From positions 1,175,001 through 1,239,000 of the forward strand of contig NZ_LT222319.1 in the NCBI RefSeq assembly GCF_900074915.1: 64,000 bases of DNA, in the 5' to 3' direction. How positions within the stretch are numbered: the stretch's first letter is position 1; each line of letters starts with the position of its first letter. A model generated the notes under the pieces. The model saw only the letters and a program-made list of their open reading frames with translations, had not been told where the DNA came from and did not search any database. Position numbers and translations under genes: made by a program. Shown in pieces: positions 55,182-64,000 of the stretch. Origin of the DNA: Pseudomonas cerasi. GTDB lineage: Bacteria; Pseudomonadota; Gammaproteobacteria; Pseudomonadales; Pseudomonadaceae.

Positions 55182-55619
55182 ATGAGGAAGTGGCATACAG
55201 GCGCACAGATTATTGATGATCAAACTCGGGCTGTTGCTGACGGCGTCTTGCAACACGGCCGCGCATTGTCCGAAGCGAAAGGGGGAATGGCTGATCCTAT
55301 TGCCTGCATGATCATGGAGAACGATCTATTGATTGGCGGCGCCACAGGCCGAACCGAGTTCCAGCGGCTGTTTGTGAGTTACCTGTGGATCGATGCCGGG
55401 TGGCGCGGAAAAGGGCTCGGGGCGCAGACCCTGAATAGGCTTGAAGCGTTGGCCATCGAGCGAGGCTGTACTGACGCTCTGATCGAAACGCTGGATGACG
55501 ATGTTGCCAGATGGTACGCGCGTTGCGGTTACGTGCCGATCGCATGTCTTCCACGCTACTGTGGCCCCTGGAGCCGACATACGCTATTGAAATCGTTCGG
55601 TGCACAGGAGCGCATGTGA
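55182..55619 (+). CDS. GNAT family acetyltransferase
   Basis: The 145-residue product has the acetyl-CoA motif LFVSYLWIDAGWRGKGLGAQTLNRLEALA and a following DDDVARWYARCGYVPIA, typical of GNAT enzymes of the small-molecule N-acetyltransferase kind. The ATG at 55182 has AAGGAAG as ribosome site. Substrate unknown; neighbours do not help. Confidence 0.88.
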   Translation: MRKWHTGAQIIDDQTRAVADGVLQHGRALSEAKGGMADPIACMIMENDLLIGGATGRTEFQRLFVSYLWIDAGWRGKGLGAQTLNRLEALAIERGCTDALIETLDDDVARWYARCGYVPIACLPRYCGPWSRHTLLKSFGAQERM

Positions 55620-55886
55620 AAGAAGTCAGGTGTGCACTGCTATGGCCCGACACACCGTCTGCTTGTTGCGAAGCACAATGAACTTCACGCCCCTGCATTA
55701 GCCCCTTGGACTTTCGGTCGAAGCGCGCTTTCAGGCGCATCAGCAGCTTAATCATATGAGCACTCCAGTGCATCGCTTCGTTTTAGAAGGGGATTCTCGC
55801 ATCACTGCTCTTGGTGTAAGTTGAAACGCTTCCTGATCAAACGATCAGAAAATCCGCACGTTGCCTGCCAAGGAATGCCTTCAATA

Positions 55887-57626
55887 ATGAACCTGTCACT
55901 CAAAAAACTGGCTGCCTCCACCTTGATACTGGCCAGTCTCTCGTCGTTCGCCAGTCTGGCAAATGCCACTGTCACTGCACAACAGAGCGCTGTCATTCTC
56001 CAGACATTCAGTGAGACATCGGTAAAGGATTTCAGGCAGTTTCTGAACAATCTCGCCAGCGCTGATGTGGTGAAAACTGCCGATTTTGGCCCGGCCATCA
56101 GCGCCTTTCTCGACAACAAGCAACTTTCCGCATCGCAACAGAACGATATTCATCGTCTGCTTGGTCTGTATACCCGCATGAAGTATGGCAGCGCGGCTAC
56201 TGAAACCCTGCGCGAGCTGGTGGCGATTCCCACTGTCCGTGTCGACGGCGTTGCCCAGCATGAAAACCCGGCGTTCATAAAGATCGCCGACACGATCAAG
56301 CGCCTGGCCGAGGGCTTCAATCTGAAGTTCCGTAACGTCGATAACCGTGTGTATGAAGTGTCGCTCGACGGGGCCGGTGACGAAGTGGTGGGCATTCATG
56401 TGCATGCCGATGTTGTGCCGGTCACGCTGGACAACTGGGTCTTGCCTGACGGCACTCGTCTGGACCCGTTCAAGGTGACGTTGATCGGTGATCGCATGTA
56501 TGGACGCGGCACCGAGGACGATAAGAACGGTATCGTGGTGGCGCTTTATGCCATGAAAGTCATCAAGGAAGAAAAGCTGCCGCTGGCCAGAAACTTCAAG
56601 TTGCTGATCGATACCACGGAAGAAACGGCCGGCGACGCCATCCCGTACTATTTTGAGCGTAACCCGACGCCCGCCTACAACCTGGCGCTGGATGGCGGTT
56701 ATCCCGTCGTGATCGCAGAAAAAGGCTACGGCACGGTCATGGCCAGCTTTGCTCGACGCCAAGCCGAGGGCGAGGGCGCCGAGATCGTTTCAATGACCGG
56801 GGGCATGGCCACCAATCAGATTCCATCGAAGTCGGTGGCCACTCTGGTGACCGACAAGCCTGCCGAGCTGGCTGCCAGCCTGCAACAGGCCGGTGCCGAG
56901 TACGTGAAAAGTAATGGCGGCGACTTCGAGGTCGATGCCCGCGTCGACGGCAAAGACGTCAAGCTGACGGTCACCGGTGTATCCGCACACTCGTCGGCAC
57001 CCCAGTCCGGCGTCAACCCGGTCGCGAGGATGCTGGACTTCATCAACAGTCTGCGGGGCAAGGTTGCGCTCAAACAGAACCAGATCACCGACGCTGCCCG
57101 CTATGCCGCTGACAACTGGGGGCTCGATTATCTGGGCAGCAAGTTGGGCGTCGGGTTCTCCGACGACTTCATGGGGCCTCTGACCGCATCCCTGACTTAC
57201 GTAGCAATGGATGAAAAGGCGTTCAAACTGGCGGTCAATCTGCGTGTGCCGAAGGGCAAGTCCCCGCAGGTCCTTGAATCCGAAATCGCTGAAAAGCTCG
57301 AGGCCTGGAGTACAAAAACTTCTATCAAGCCAGTGTTTGACTATTCCATCGCCGAGCCGATGTATCGCAATCCCGAGGGTGAGTGGGTCAAGGCGCTGCT
57401 GGCTGTTGCCAGTGAAAATCTCGGCATGGAGCACACCTTTGGCACGTCGGCTGGCGCTACGTCGATCCATTCATTACCCAACGGTGTGCAGTTCGGTCTG
57501 GCAAGACCCGAAGTCAAATACACCGGCCATACGGATAACGAGTTCAAGACCACCGGACAGTTCTTGCTGGATCTGCAGATCGTCACCGAGATGATGGGGC
57601 GTATCGGGCAGTTGCCGAAGCTCTGA
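55887..57626 (+). CDS. Secreted M20 family metallopeptidase (dipeptidase)
   Basis: The 579-residue product has a signal peptide (KLAASTLILASLSSFASLANA, cleaved near NATVTAQ) and the M20 zinc-peptidase signatures: GIHVHADVVPV (first metal histidine and aspartate), RMYGRGTEDDKNGIVVALYA (bridging aspartate), IDTTEETAGDAIPYY (catalytic and metal glutamates) and a C-terminal YTGHTDNEF (last histidine). It is probably a periplasmic or secreted dipeptidase or carboxypeptidase. The ATG at 55887 is chosen because the signal peptide begins there. The N-terminal 90 residues after the signal form an extra helical segment beyond the usual domain. Confidence 0.9.
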   Translation: MNLSLKKLAASTLILASLSSFASLANATVTAQQSAVILQTFSETSVKDFRQFLNNLASADVVKTADFGPAISAFLDNKQLSASQQNDIHRLLGLYTRMKYGSAATETLRELVAIPTVRVDGVAQHENPAFIKIADTIKRLAEGFNLKFRNVDNRVYEVSLDGAGDEVVGIHVHADVVPVTLDNWVLPDGTRLDPFKVTLIGDRMYGRGTEDDKNGIVVALYAMKVIKEEKLPLARNFKLLIDTTEETAGDAIPYYFERNPTPAYNLALDGGYPVVIAEKGYGTVMASFARRQAEGEGAEIVSMTGGMATNQIPSKSVATLVTDKPAELAASLQQAGAEYVKSNGGDFEVDARVDGKDVKLTVTGVSAHSSAPQSGVNPVARMLDFINSLRGKVALKQNQITDAARYAADNWGLDYLGSKLGVGFSDDFMGPLTASLTYVAMDEKAFKLAVNLRVPKGKSPQVLESEIAEKLEAWSTKTSIKPVFDYSIAEPMYRNPEGEWVKALLAVASENLGMEHTFGTSAGATSIHSLPNGVQFGLARPEVKYTGHTDNEFKTTGQFLLDLQIVTEMMGRIGQLPKL

Positions 57627-57634
57627 CACGATGT

Positions 57635-57664
57635 CCGGGCCTGTTGCAATGACAGGCCCGGTTT
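57635..57664 (+). terminator. Hairpin terminator after the M20 peptidase
   Basis: CCGGGCCTGT/ACAGGCCCGG perfect 10-bp stem followed by TTT, 8 bp past the stop. Confidence 0.75.
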
Positions 57665-57731
57665 CGATGAGCGGTGTTCACTCCGATGCGTGGGCGAACG
57701 ACGCGGATGAAGAAGAAAGCCGGGTCCTTGC

Positions 57732-58988
57732 CTAAGCGCATTCCACACGGTTGCGGCCCAGACGCTTGGCCTGATAGAGCGCCTGGTCTGCGCGCTGAAT
57801 CAGGCTGGCGGCCGTTTCCCCGGCGCTCAGTTCTGCAACGCCCAGAGAAATGGCCACCGACCCTGTTTCCGGAATCACCAGGCTTTCAACGCTCTTGCGA
57901 ATGCGCTCCGCGAGTTCGGCCGCCTGTTTCAACGAGCTGTCGGGCACCAGGATCAGAAACTCTTCTCCTCCCCATCGGGCGGCGACGTCCAACAGGCGGA
58001 TACGCTGTTTGAGGATGGCCGCAACGCTGGTGATTACGCTGTCACCGGCAGGATGGCCGTACCGGTCATTGACCGCCTTGAAATGATCGATATCGCAGAT
58101 GATCAGACTGAACGGCTTGCCCGACATACTCACCGCAGGTATCTGTCGCTCAAGCGTATGCTCGGCTGAGCGACGGTTATCCAGCCCGGTCAGCGGATCG
58201 CTGTGAGCAATCTCCAGCAACTTTTGTTCACGGCCCAGGCGTGTGGTCACATCCTGGCTGATGCTGACGTAGTGGGTGATTGCGCCCTCCAGGTTACACA
58301 GCGGAGAAATGCTGTGTTCCGCATAGAACAGCGAGCCATCCTTGCGCTTGTTGATGAAGGTCGTGCGAAGCGGGGCGCCACTCTTCAGCGCTTCCTTGAA
58401 TTGCGCATAGAACGCCTCATCGTGTTTTCCAGAGCTCAGTATCCGCGGGTTTTCGCCGAGGATTTCGCTGCTGCTGTAGCCAGTGATCTGCTGAAAAGCC
58501 TCATTGGCAAACACGATGGTGGAATTGCAGTCGGTGATGATAATCGGGTCAAGCGCAGCGTTCAGTGCCTGCGCCAGCAGGTGTTGCTCACGCTCGGCCC
58601 GGATGCGCGGGCTGATGTTCTGCTGCACAGAGACAAAGTTGCACACCGAACCTGCATCGTCGCGCACGGGAGAAATTTTCCATTCGACGATGTAAGGACT
58701 TCCGTCCGCGCGGTAATTGACTGTCGACCCTTCGAAAAAAAGGCTTTCACTCAGGCATTCGCGCATCCGCTCGATCACTTGAGGATCGGTGTCCGGGCCT
58801 TGCAGGATCCGTGGCGAGGCACCGATCAATGCCTCGGCCGTGTAGCCGGTCATGGAGCAGAATGCCGGATTGACGTACACAATGAAGGGGCCGCCATTGG
58901 CCAGATTGGCGTCGGTGATCAATACGGCATTGAATGACTGTTCGACAACTGCTTCAAGCAAGGCAAGACGCTGACTGGATGAGGTCAT
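57732..58988 (-). CDS. PAS-PAS-GGDEF diguanylate cyclase, soluble
   Basis: The 418-residue product has two PAS domains (about 10-125 and 140-250) and a GGDEF domain with active GGEEF at 340-344 and an inhibition site RLLD at 331-334, spaced correctly. PAS1 carries the LOV-like stretch GASPRILQGPDTD and PAS2 GENPRILSSGKHD; both have proline instead of the photoactive cysteine of LOV domains, so a flavin-Cys photocycle is not expected. No membrane segment. ATG 58988 has AGGAA upstream. It should make c-di-GMP in response to an unknown cytoplasmic cue. Confidence 0.9.
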   Translation of the reverse strand: MTSSSQRLALLEAVVEQSFNAVLITDANLANGGPFIVYVNPAFCSMTGYTAEALIGASPRILQGPDTDPQVIERMRECLSESLFFEGSTVNYRADGSPYIVEWKISPVRDDAGSVCNFVSVQQNISPRIRAEREQHLLAQALNAALDPIIITDCNSTIVFANEAFQQITGYSSSEILGENPRILSSGKHDEAFYAQFKEALKSGAPLRTTFINKRKDGSLFYAEHSISPLCNLEGAITHYVSISQDVTTRLGREQKLLEIAHSDPLTGLDNRRSAEHTLERQIPAVSMSGKPFSLIICDIDHFKAVNDRYGHPAGDSVITSVAAILKQRIRLLDVAARWGGEEFLILVPDSSLKQAAELAERIRKSVESLVIPETGSVAISLGVAELSAGETAASLIQRADQALYQAKRLGRNRVECA

Positions 58989-59306
58989 CTGATTTCCTGT
59001 CGAGTGATCCGTTAATTGATCGCGGCTCTGATCAGATAATGTGTGACGCAATGCCGGTTGGACAATGGGTGCAGTGAGTTGGACCGCAGGCACCGAGCAC
59101 TGGTTGCACGGGCACTATACCTCCAAGAAAAAACGCGCGCATGACTCCCCGTGCAGCGCCCAAGTATCTGAGCGGTTTGGCAAATATTAACTGCGACGCG
59201 ATGTCGCATTCCGGTATCGTTCGATCAATTGAAACTAATTGTTTCTGATTCTCTCGGGGTACTCGCTGAAAAGCGTCCTGAAAAAACGAATGCCAGGAGG
59301 TCTGCG
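58989..59306. promoter_or_regulatory. Divergent control region of the GGDEF and GntP genes
   Basis: About 318 bp without a gene. It holds the perfect palindrome GAAAC-TAATT-GTTTC at 59231-59245, overlapping CAATT/AATTG arms, and CAGGAGG (59294-59300) as the ribosome site of the permease. The palindrome resembles LacI/GntR-type operators such as that of PtxS, but with wider spacing. Confidence 0.5.
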
Positions 59307-60677
59307 TTGGATTTGTCGTCTGCTGCCTGGGTGTTTCACGACACCCGTCTGATTATCTGCTGCCTGATTGCCATTGCCACGATCATCGTGCTGATCAGCG
59401 CTACCCGGTTGCCACCTTTTCTCTCCATTCTCGTCGGCACGTTCATCGCCGGTATCGGCGCGGGTTTACCAGCCGAGGCTGTCGCAAAAGCCTTTAGCAA
59501 AGGCGCGGGCAGCATCCTTGGCGAGGCCGGAATCATCATCGCGCTGGGGGCAATGCTTGGTGCGTTGATGGCCGAGTCGGGGGCGGCGGATCGTATTGCT
59601 TCCACCTTGCTCAGGCTGGGCAAGGGCCGCATGTTGCCCTGGATAATGGCGCTGGTGGCGATGGTCATCGGCTTGCCGCTGTTCTTTGAAGTCGGTCTGG
59701 TGCTGATGGTGCCGATCATCTTCGTCATGGCGCGTCAGTCCGGTCAGCCGCTGCTGAAAATCGCGATTCCGGCACTGGCGGGTATGACCACCTTGCACGC
59801 TTTGATGCCCCCGCATCCCGGCCCGTTGATTGCGGTCAGCGCGTTGCATGCCGATCTGGGGCTGACCATGCTGTTGGGGTTGTGCATTGCCGTGCCTGCG
59901 GTGATTCTCGCTGGTCCCTTGTACGGCAACTGGCTGTCCGGACGCATGCACGTTGCAGAGCCGGCCGAGCTCGGTGAATTGTTCAGTGCCAAGCCTGAAA
60001 CCAGTCGCCAGCCAGGGTTCGGCATCTCGCTGCTGATCATCCTTTTGCCGGTGATCCTCATGCTCGGCAGCACCTTTGCCAAGATCGCCCTGGAGCCTGA
60101 AAGCAACATCGCGCTGACCTTGAAGTTTCTCGGTGAGCCGCTGGTAGCGCTGGGTATCGCGGTGCTGGCGGCAACGGTTTGTCTGGGCTGGGCCAACGGG
60201 CTTTCCCGTGAACACGTCGGCGGTACATTGCGCAAAAGCCTCGCGCCCATCGCGGTACTGTTGCTGACCATCGGCGCGGGTGGCGGCCTCAAGCAGACGT
60301 TGCTGGATGCGGGAGTCAGCCAGACCATCAGCAAAGTAGCGGAAGGTGCGCACATGCCTTATCTGCTGCTCGCCTGGCTGATTGCCGTGGCACTGCGTCA
60401 GGCCACTGGTTCCGCGACCGTGGCGACCACCACGACCGCAGGCATACTCGCGCCGATGATGGCCGGGCTTGCGCCGGTGCAGGCCTCACTGGTGGCGCTG
60501 GTGATCGGTGCCGGCTCGGTGTTCTTCTGCCACGTCAACGATGCAGGCTTCTGGATGGTCCGCGAATACTTCGGCCTGCAACTCAAGCAAACCATTTGGG
60601 TCTGGTCGGTGTTGCAGACCATCGTTTCGGTGGTCGGGCTGATCGGGACATTGCTGCTGTGGCACTGGCTGACGTGA
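59307..60677 (+). CDS. GntP family gluconate permease
   Basis: The 456-residue product is a polytopic permease (about 12-14 helices) of the GntP/DctA-like gluconate:H+ symporter family: FLSILVGTFIAGIGAGLPAE, GAMLGALMAESGAADRIA, LPLFFEVGLVLMVPIIFV and ALMPPHPGPLIAVSAL, with FCHVNDAGFWMVREYFGL near the C terminus. The TTG at 59307 is chosen since CAGGAGG lies 6 bp upstream and the membrane domain starts shortly after; a longer frame begins at TTG 59229. It would feed gluconate into the Entner-Doudoroff pathway encoded earlier, but no gluconate kinase is adjacent. Confidence 0.9.
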   Translation: MDLSSAAWVFHDTRLIICCLIAIATIIVLISATRLPPFLSILVGTFIAGIGAGLPAEAVAKAFSKGAGSILGEAGIIIALGAMLGALMAESGAADRIASTLLRLGKGRMLPWIMALVAMVIGLPLFFEVGLVLMVPIIFVMARQSGQPLLKIAIPALAGMTTLHALMPPHPGPLIAVSALHADLGLTMLLGLCIAVPAVILAGPLYGNWLSGRMHVAEPAELGELFSAKPETSRQPGFGISLLIILLPVILMLGSTFAKIALEPESNIALTLKFLGEPLVALGIAVLAATVCLGWANGLSREHVGGTLRKSLAPIAVLLLTIGAGGGLKQTLLDAGVSQTISKVAEGAHMPYLLLAWLIAVALRQATGSATVATTTTAGILAPMMAGLAPVQASLVALVIGAGSVFFCHVNDAGFWMVREYFGLQLKQTIWVWSVLQTIVSVVGLIGTLLLWHWLT

Positions 60678-60689
60678 AGCCCTGCGGGA

Positions 60690-60711
60690 GGGCCGGGAAT
60701 CATTCCGGCCC
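60690..60711. terminator. Hairpin between convergent permease and EAL genes
   Basis: GGGCCGG/CCGGCCC stem extended by AA/TT with one bulged G, 12 bp past the permease stop. There is no T-run. Confidence 0.45.
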
Positions 60712-60728
60712 ATCAACGTCGGCGTAAA

Positions 60729-62975
60729 TCAGGCAGTGCATTCGGCTGCGGACTTGATGATATGCAACAGTGCCTCTAAGCGCATCGGCCTGTTCAACAG
60801 ATAACCCTGAAAGTAAGGGCAGCCCATTTTGCGCAGCAGGTTGTATTGTTCCGCTGTCTCCACACCTTCCGCCGTGATATCCAGATCCAGTGCTCGGCCC
60901 AGCGACAGGATGCTGCTGACAATGGCTTCGCTGCGCTCATACGTCATCATTCGGGACACGAAGGAGCGATCGATCTTCACGGCATCGATCGGGTAACGGT
61001 CGATGTAGCCGAGCGAGCTGTAACCCGTACCGAAGTCATCCAGCGCTACTCTCACGCCGAGCTGCCTGATCTGTCGGAGAATCTCCGCGATCGCGTCAGG
61101 CTGATAGAGAAACACCGATTCGGTGACCTCGATCTGCAGCTGGCCCGCAGGCAGGCCGGTGGAGGCGATGATCCGTGTCACCTGATCGACGAACCCGGGA
61201 TGGCTCAACTCTTTTCCGGACACATTGACATTGAGCCTCAGGTCCAGGTGAGGGAACTGCTTGCGCCAAGCCTGCACTTCGCTACAGGCCTGATGCATCA
61301 CCCAGGCCCCCAACTCATGAATGATCCCGAGGTCTTCGGCAATCGGGATAAACGCATCGGGGGAAATGATGCCCATGGTGGCGTGGTTCCATCTGACCAG
61401 GGCTTCGGCTCCCACCAGATGCTCACAGTCGCCGCTGTAGATCGGCTGATAAAAAACCAGGAAATCCTTGTTTTCCAGTGCCTGGCGCAATGCATTCTGA
61501 ATCACCAGCGTGTCGATGGCCGCCTCGCGCATCGAGGCGTTGAAAATGTTCCAGCGTCCTCTGCCCTGTTTTTTTGCGGAATACATGGCGACATCGGCGT
61601 CACGCAGCAACTCTTCGGGCTTGGTATGGCTTTCACCTGCGGTGACAATGCCGATGCTGCACGAGATGAAAATGTCCTGGCCTTCGATCTGTATTGCCGT
61701 GTGCAATTGACTGACGATACGTTCAGCCATTTTTACGGCAGTCTCCGGCTGATCCTTGCCCATCAGCAGAATTGCAAATTCGTCGCCGCCGATTCGCGCC
61801 AAAACGTCATTCGAGCGAACGCAGGTCTGCAATCGGTTCGCGACCGCCTTGAGCAACTTGTCACCGGCCAGGTGCCCCATGCTGTCGTTGACCACCTTGA
61901 AGCCGTCCAGGTCCAGAAAGAGTACCGTTGCCCGTTCGTAACGAGAGTCACGGGTTACAAAGGCCGTGGTCAATTCGTTCATCAGGTAAGCGCGGTTGAA
62001 CAGTGAGGTCAGCTCATCGTGAAAAGCGATATAGGTCAGCTCTTCGGAAATACGCTCGCGTTCCTCCAGCCGGCTCTGTAACGCAAGCTTTTCCTCCCAC
62101 TCCAGCCGAGCTCGCTGAGCCAGTTGCTGGGACTCCTTGCGCTCGGTGATATCGCGCTGCACGGATACCCAATGAGTGAACCAGCCCTTTTCGTTGGCCA
62201 CCGGCACAATGCTCAGCTCGACCCAGAACTGGCTGCCATCCTTGCGGGTGTTGAGCAGTTCGACTTCAACCGGTCGCCAGTGACTGAGAGCCTCGCGAAT
62301 AACGTCCAGCGTTGCCCGACTGGTGTCCTCACACTGCAGAATCCGTGGCGTGCGACCTATGACTTCGTCTTCCGTGAAACCGGTTATTGCCAGAAACGCA
62401 GGGTTGCAATAGACGATACGCGGGCCGGGCAGATCGATGGGTTCCGCTTCGGTGATAAGAATCGCGTCATTGGCGTTGATGACAACCGATTCAAGCAAGC
62501 GCAGGCGTTCGAACGAGGTGACCAGCGGGTTATTGGCTTCGGCATCACGTCCCGGTTGCAGGTAAGTACGAATATGAACAGCCTGGGCCTGCAGCGCATA
62601 ACGTTGCGCTGCGCTCAGCACTGTTGCGTCATCGCTGTTGCTCAACAACATCGCGCCCAGCAACTCATGCCTGAAGCCACGAATCGCGACGTAGATCAGG
62701 GTAGGCCCTGAGCCATTCGCTTCGATTGCCTTCGCCGGGCTGTCCTGACCGACCAGCACCACGTCTCCATACGATGAGATCATCCTTAACCATGCTTCGT
62801 CCGCCTTGGTCTGGCTTTGACCAACGCTGACCAACTGCTCCCAGCCTGTAGCGCTGGATACCATCAGCAAAGCGGCGTTGCACGAGGCGGAATGAGCAGC
62901 GGCCTGCAATACCTTGGCAACATCTTCAATATTCTTTGGTATGACGTGGTCGTGCTCATAGCCCTGAGAGTTCAT
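60729..62975 (-). CDS. GAF-PAS-GGDEF-EAL dual c-di-GMP enzyme
   Basis: The 748-residue soluble product has a GAF-like N terminus (about 1-145), a PAS domain (about 160-280) with GRTPRILQCEDTS where the LOV cysteine is replaced, a GGDEF domain with intact GGDEF (396-400) and inhibition site RSND (387-390), and an EAL domain with EALVRW (EAL at 524-526), LNVNVSGKEL, TESVF, the metal pair in ALDDFGTGYSSL, and KIDRSFV. Both catalytic halves look active, so it could make or degrade c-di-GMP, switched by its sensory domains. Confidence 0.93.
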   Translation of the reverse strand: MNSQGYEHDHVIPKNIEDVAKVLQAAAHSASCNAALLMVSSATGWEQLVSVGQSQTKADEAWLRMISSYGDVVLVGQDSPAKAIEANGSGPTLIYVAIRGFRHELLGAMLLSNSDDATVLSAAQRYALQAQAVHIRTYLQPGRDAEANNPLVTSFERLRLLESVVINANDAILITEAEPIDLPGPRIVYCNPAFLAITGFTEDEVIGRTPRILQCEDTSRATLDVIREALSHWRPVEVELLNTRKDGSQFWVELSIVPVANEKGWFTHWVSVQRDITERKESQQLAQRARLEWEEKLALQSRLEERERISEELTYIAFHDELTSLFNRAYLMNELTTAFVTRDSRYERATVLFLDLDGFKVVNDSMGHLAGDKLLKAVANRLQTCVRSNDVLARIGGDEFAILLMGKDQPETAVKMAERIVSQLHTAIQIEGQDIFISCSIGIVTAGESHTKPEELLRDADVAMYSAKKQGRGRWNIFNASMREAAIDTLVIQNALRQALENKDFLVFYQPIYSGDCEHLVGAEALVRWNHATMGIISPDAFIPIAEDLGIIHELGAWVMHQACSEVQAWRKQFPHLDLRLNVNVSGKELSHPGFVDQVTRIIASTGLPAGQLQIEVTESVFLYQPDAIAEILRQIRQLGVRVALDDFGTGYSSLGYIDRYPIDAVKIDRSFVSRMMTYERSEAIVSSILSLGRALDLDITAEGVETAEQYNLLRKMGCPYFQGYLLNRPMRLEALLHIIKSAAECTA

Positions 62976-63459
62976 CGATCGCTATTCCTGAATGGCATGC
63001 ATGTATAGTCCGGATCCTGTTCGGCAGCGCATAAGCCGTGGACGCGTTCCGTGGACCTCTTCCAGCTGCGCTGAGAGATCGTCTGACGGGTTCAGCTGAT
63101 TTTTTTCAGCCAGCACCACGTACAGACTTGATGTTGCTAAAAGACGTTTGGTCGAAGCGACGAGTGACCTACTGGATAACGTACCCCTCAGTCAGCTGCG
63201 GATCGCACCTGCTGTTACGGCTCATGTTTAATACAGTGAGTTCTTGCTGATGCCTAAGTGCTATTACGCACTAATGTTTACGACAGGGCGGGTTTCAAAA
63301 GGTTGCATGGAAGAGTGGATGTCCGGATGGAGTGCTAGCCTTACTGCCGAGAGAGAGTGCAAGGCAGATAGTCGAAGTTGGCTTGTTTATATGAATGGCC
63401 CGTGCAGAGAAGTTGAGGGAGTCGTTCGCAGTCATACCCGTTGTGGCATTACGATGCTG
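62976..63459. other. Intergenic region with no supported gene
   Basis: About 484 bp, noticeably less GC-rich than its surroundings in the second half. Two small plus-strand frames (63038-63250 and 63244-63507) have no ribosome site and no recognisable product. I see no clear promoter or terminator. Confidence 0.4.
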
Positions 63460-63948
63460 CTAGCGCTGAGTTTTAAAGACACCCGCTTTCTCGAGTACTC
63501 TCACTAGGTTATCGGGCTTGATGATTTCCATTGTCGAGTTCAGTTCATTGGCGGACCACCAATGATGCTCTGTCATGACCTGAGTTTCCTGCAGCGTCCA
63601 TTCTGATCGAGAGACTATCTGACGCTCTGTGTGCACAACGTAATACCGCTCAACGGCGAGTACGGTTTCACCATCAGGGAGGAGCATCGGAAAACGTCTG
63701 TTGGCAACATGCCCGGCAATCGAATTGACCCTGATGCCGGTTTCTTCGCGCAGTTCACGCAGGGCGGCGGCCTCGAAAGTTTCGCCGTCCTCTACGCCCC
63801 CTCCAGGTGTTGCCCAATAATTGTCGCCGGCCAACGCCCCGGTTGTATGCTGAAATCTGAACAGCAGTACCCTCATCGACGGACTGACGATTAACAGGCG
63901 CGATGATTTGCGCTCACGCAATGGTTTGTCTGCCTTGAAATTGGGCAT
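63460..63948 (-). CDS. Nudix hydrolase
   Basis: The 162-residue product has a complete Nudix box, GGGVEDGETFEAAALRELREETGI, matching GX5EX7REUXEEXGU, which binds metal and cleaves a nucleoside diphosphate linked to another group. Flanking strands are RVLLFRFQHTTG and NYWATP. The substrate cannot be told from the sequence. GTGAGG 6 bp upstream of the ATG is a good ribosome site. Confidence 0.92.
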   Translation of the reverse strand: MPNFKADKPLRERKSSRLLIVSPSMRVLLFRFQHTTGALAGDNYWATPGGGVEDGETFEAAALRELREETGIRVNSIAGHVANRRFPMLLPDGETVLAVERYYVVHTERQIVSRSEWTLQETQVMTEHHWWSANELNSTMEIIKPDNLVRVLEKAGVFKTQR

Positions 63949-64000
63949 GAAACCTCACGCCTCATACCGCCGTCGTGCATCACTGAGCATGGAAATCGTC

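Noticed and set aside
55312..55773. Minus-strand frame of 153 codons across the GNAT gene
   Set aside because: It is antisense to a clear acetyltransferase and its product shows no family pattern.
63244..63507. Plus-strand frame of 87 codons overlapping the end of the Nudix gene
   Set aside because: No ribosome site, overlap with a well-supported gene, and no recognisable composition or motif.
63955..64000. Possible C-terminal end of another minus-strand gene (reading ...MLSDARRRYEA, stop at 63955)
   Set aside because: Only about 14 codons are visible, too few to support a gene.
1..64000. CRISPR arrays, tRNA or rRNA genes, prophage or insertion sequences
   Set aside because: I saw no regularly spaced repeats, cloverleaf-like sequences, rRNA motifs, integrases or transposases in the window.

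Overview
The window is about 64 kb of dense bacterial chromosome, moderately GC-rich and with roughly nine tenths coding. Gene content points to a Pseudomonas, most likely of the P. syringae group (inference from gene order and protein style, not from a database search). The evidence is a complete Entner-Doudoroff and glucose-uptake cluster (gap, edd, glk, gltRS, gtsABCD, oprB, hexR, zwf, pgl, eda), a cyoABCDE quinol oxidase operon, Pseudomonas-type small families (DUF5064, DUF3820, PA2169-like, DUF2945) and REP-like palindromes. I see no rRNA, tRNA, CRISPR array, prophage or insertion sequence.

Layout. 1-2.2 kb: signalling genes on the minus strand (two receiver proteins and a double-PAS histidine kinase). 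2.4-4.9 kb: a TyrR-family sigma54 activator and two small conserved genes. 5.1-22.4 kb: the glucose regulon. GAPDH and edd diverge from a region with two HexR-type operators; glk-gltR-gltS follow edd; gtsABCD and oprB give glucose transport; a hexose-6-phosphate mutarotase follows; hexR and zwf-pgl-eda diverge around a third HexR-type operator. Together they take glucose through outer membrane, inner membrane and glucose-6-phosphate to pyruvate plus glyceraldehyde-3-phosphate. 22.5-25.1 kb: a DUF3820 protein, a PA2169-like protein behind a well-matched sigma54 promoter, and a diguanylate cyclase.

25.3-31.6 kb: a minus-strand operon of membrane-fusion protein, RND pump, response regulator and sensor kinase. 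The pump has an internal amber codon and the kinase a frameshift, so the system looks inactivated. 31.9-38.4 kb: a chaperone-usher fimbrial locus with a short pilin-like gene, a major pilin, a chaperone on each side of the usher, and a tip protein. 38.5-42.2 kb: a small basic protein, a YkgJ-type cysteine-cluster protein with a possible pseudoknot leader, an acetyltransferase, a CheV-type protein, an unexplained repeat-rich 600-bp non-coding region, and dsbB. 42.6-47.5 kb: cyoABCDE. 47.7-53.9 kb: a glycosyltransferase, a hexapeptide acyltransferase, a branched-chain aminotransferase, an unknown protein with a putative zinc module, a PheC-like periplasmic protein, and an ArsR-type regulator with an MDR dehydrogenase, both genes preceded by the same 26-bp operator-like element. 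54.2-64 kb: sodC, a DUF2945 protein, a GNAT, a secreted M20 peptidase, two more c-di-GMP proteins, a GntP permease and a Nudix hydrolase.

The clearest unexplained signals are the twin ArsR-type operators, the repeat-rich region before dsbB, the interlocked inverted repeats before the YkgJ gene, the sigma54 promoter of the PA2169-like gene, and the doubly broken efflux operon. No single large novel system stands out.
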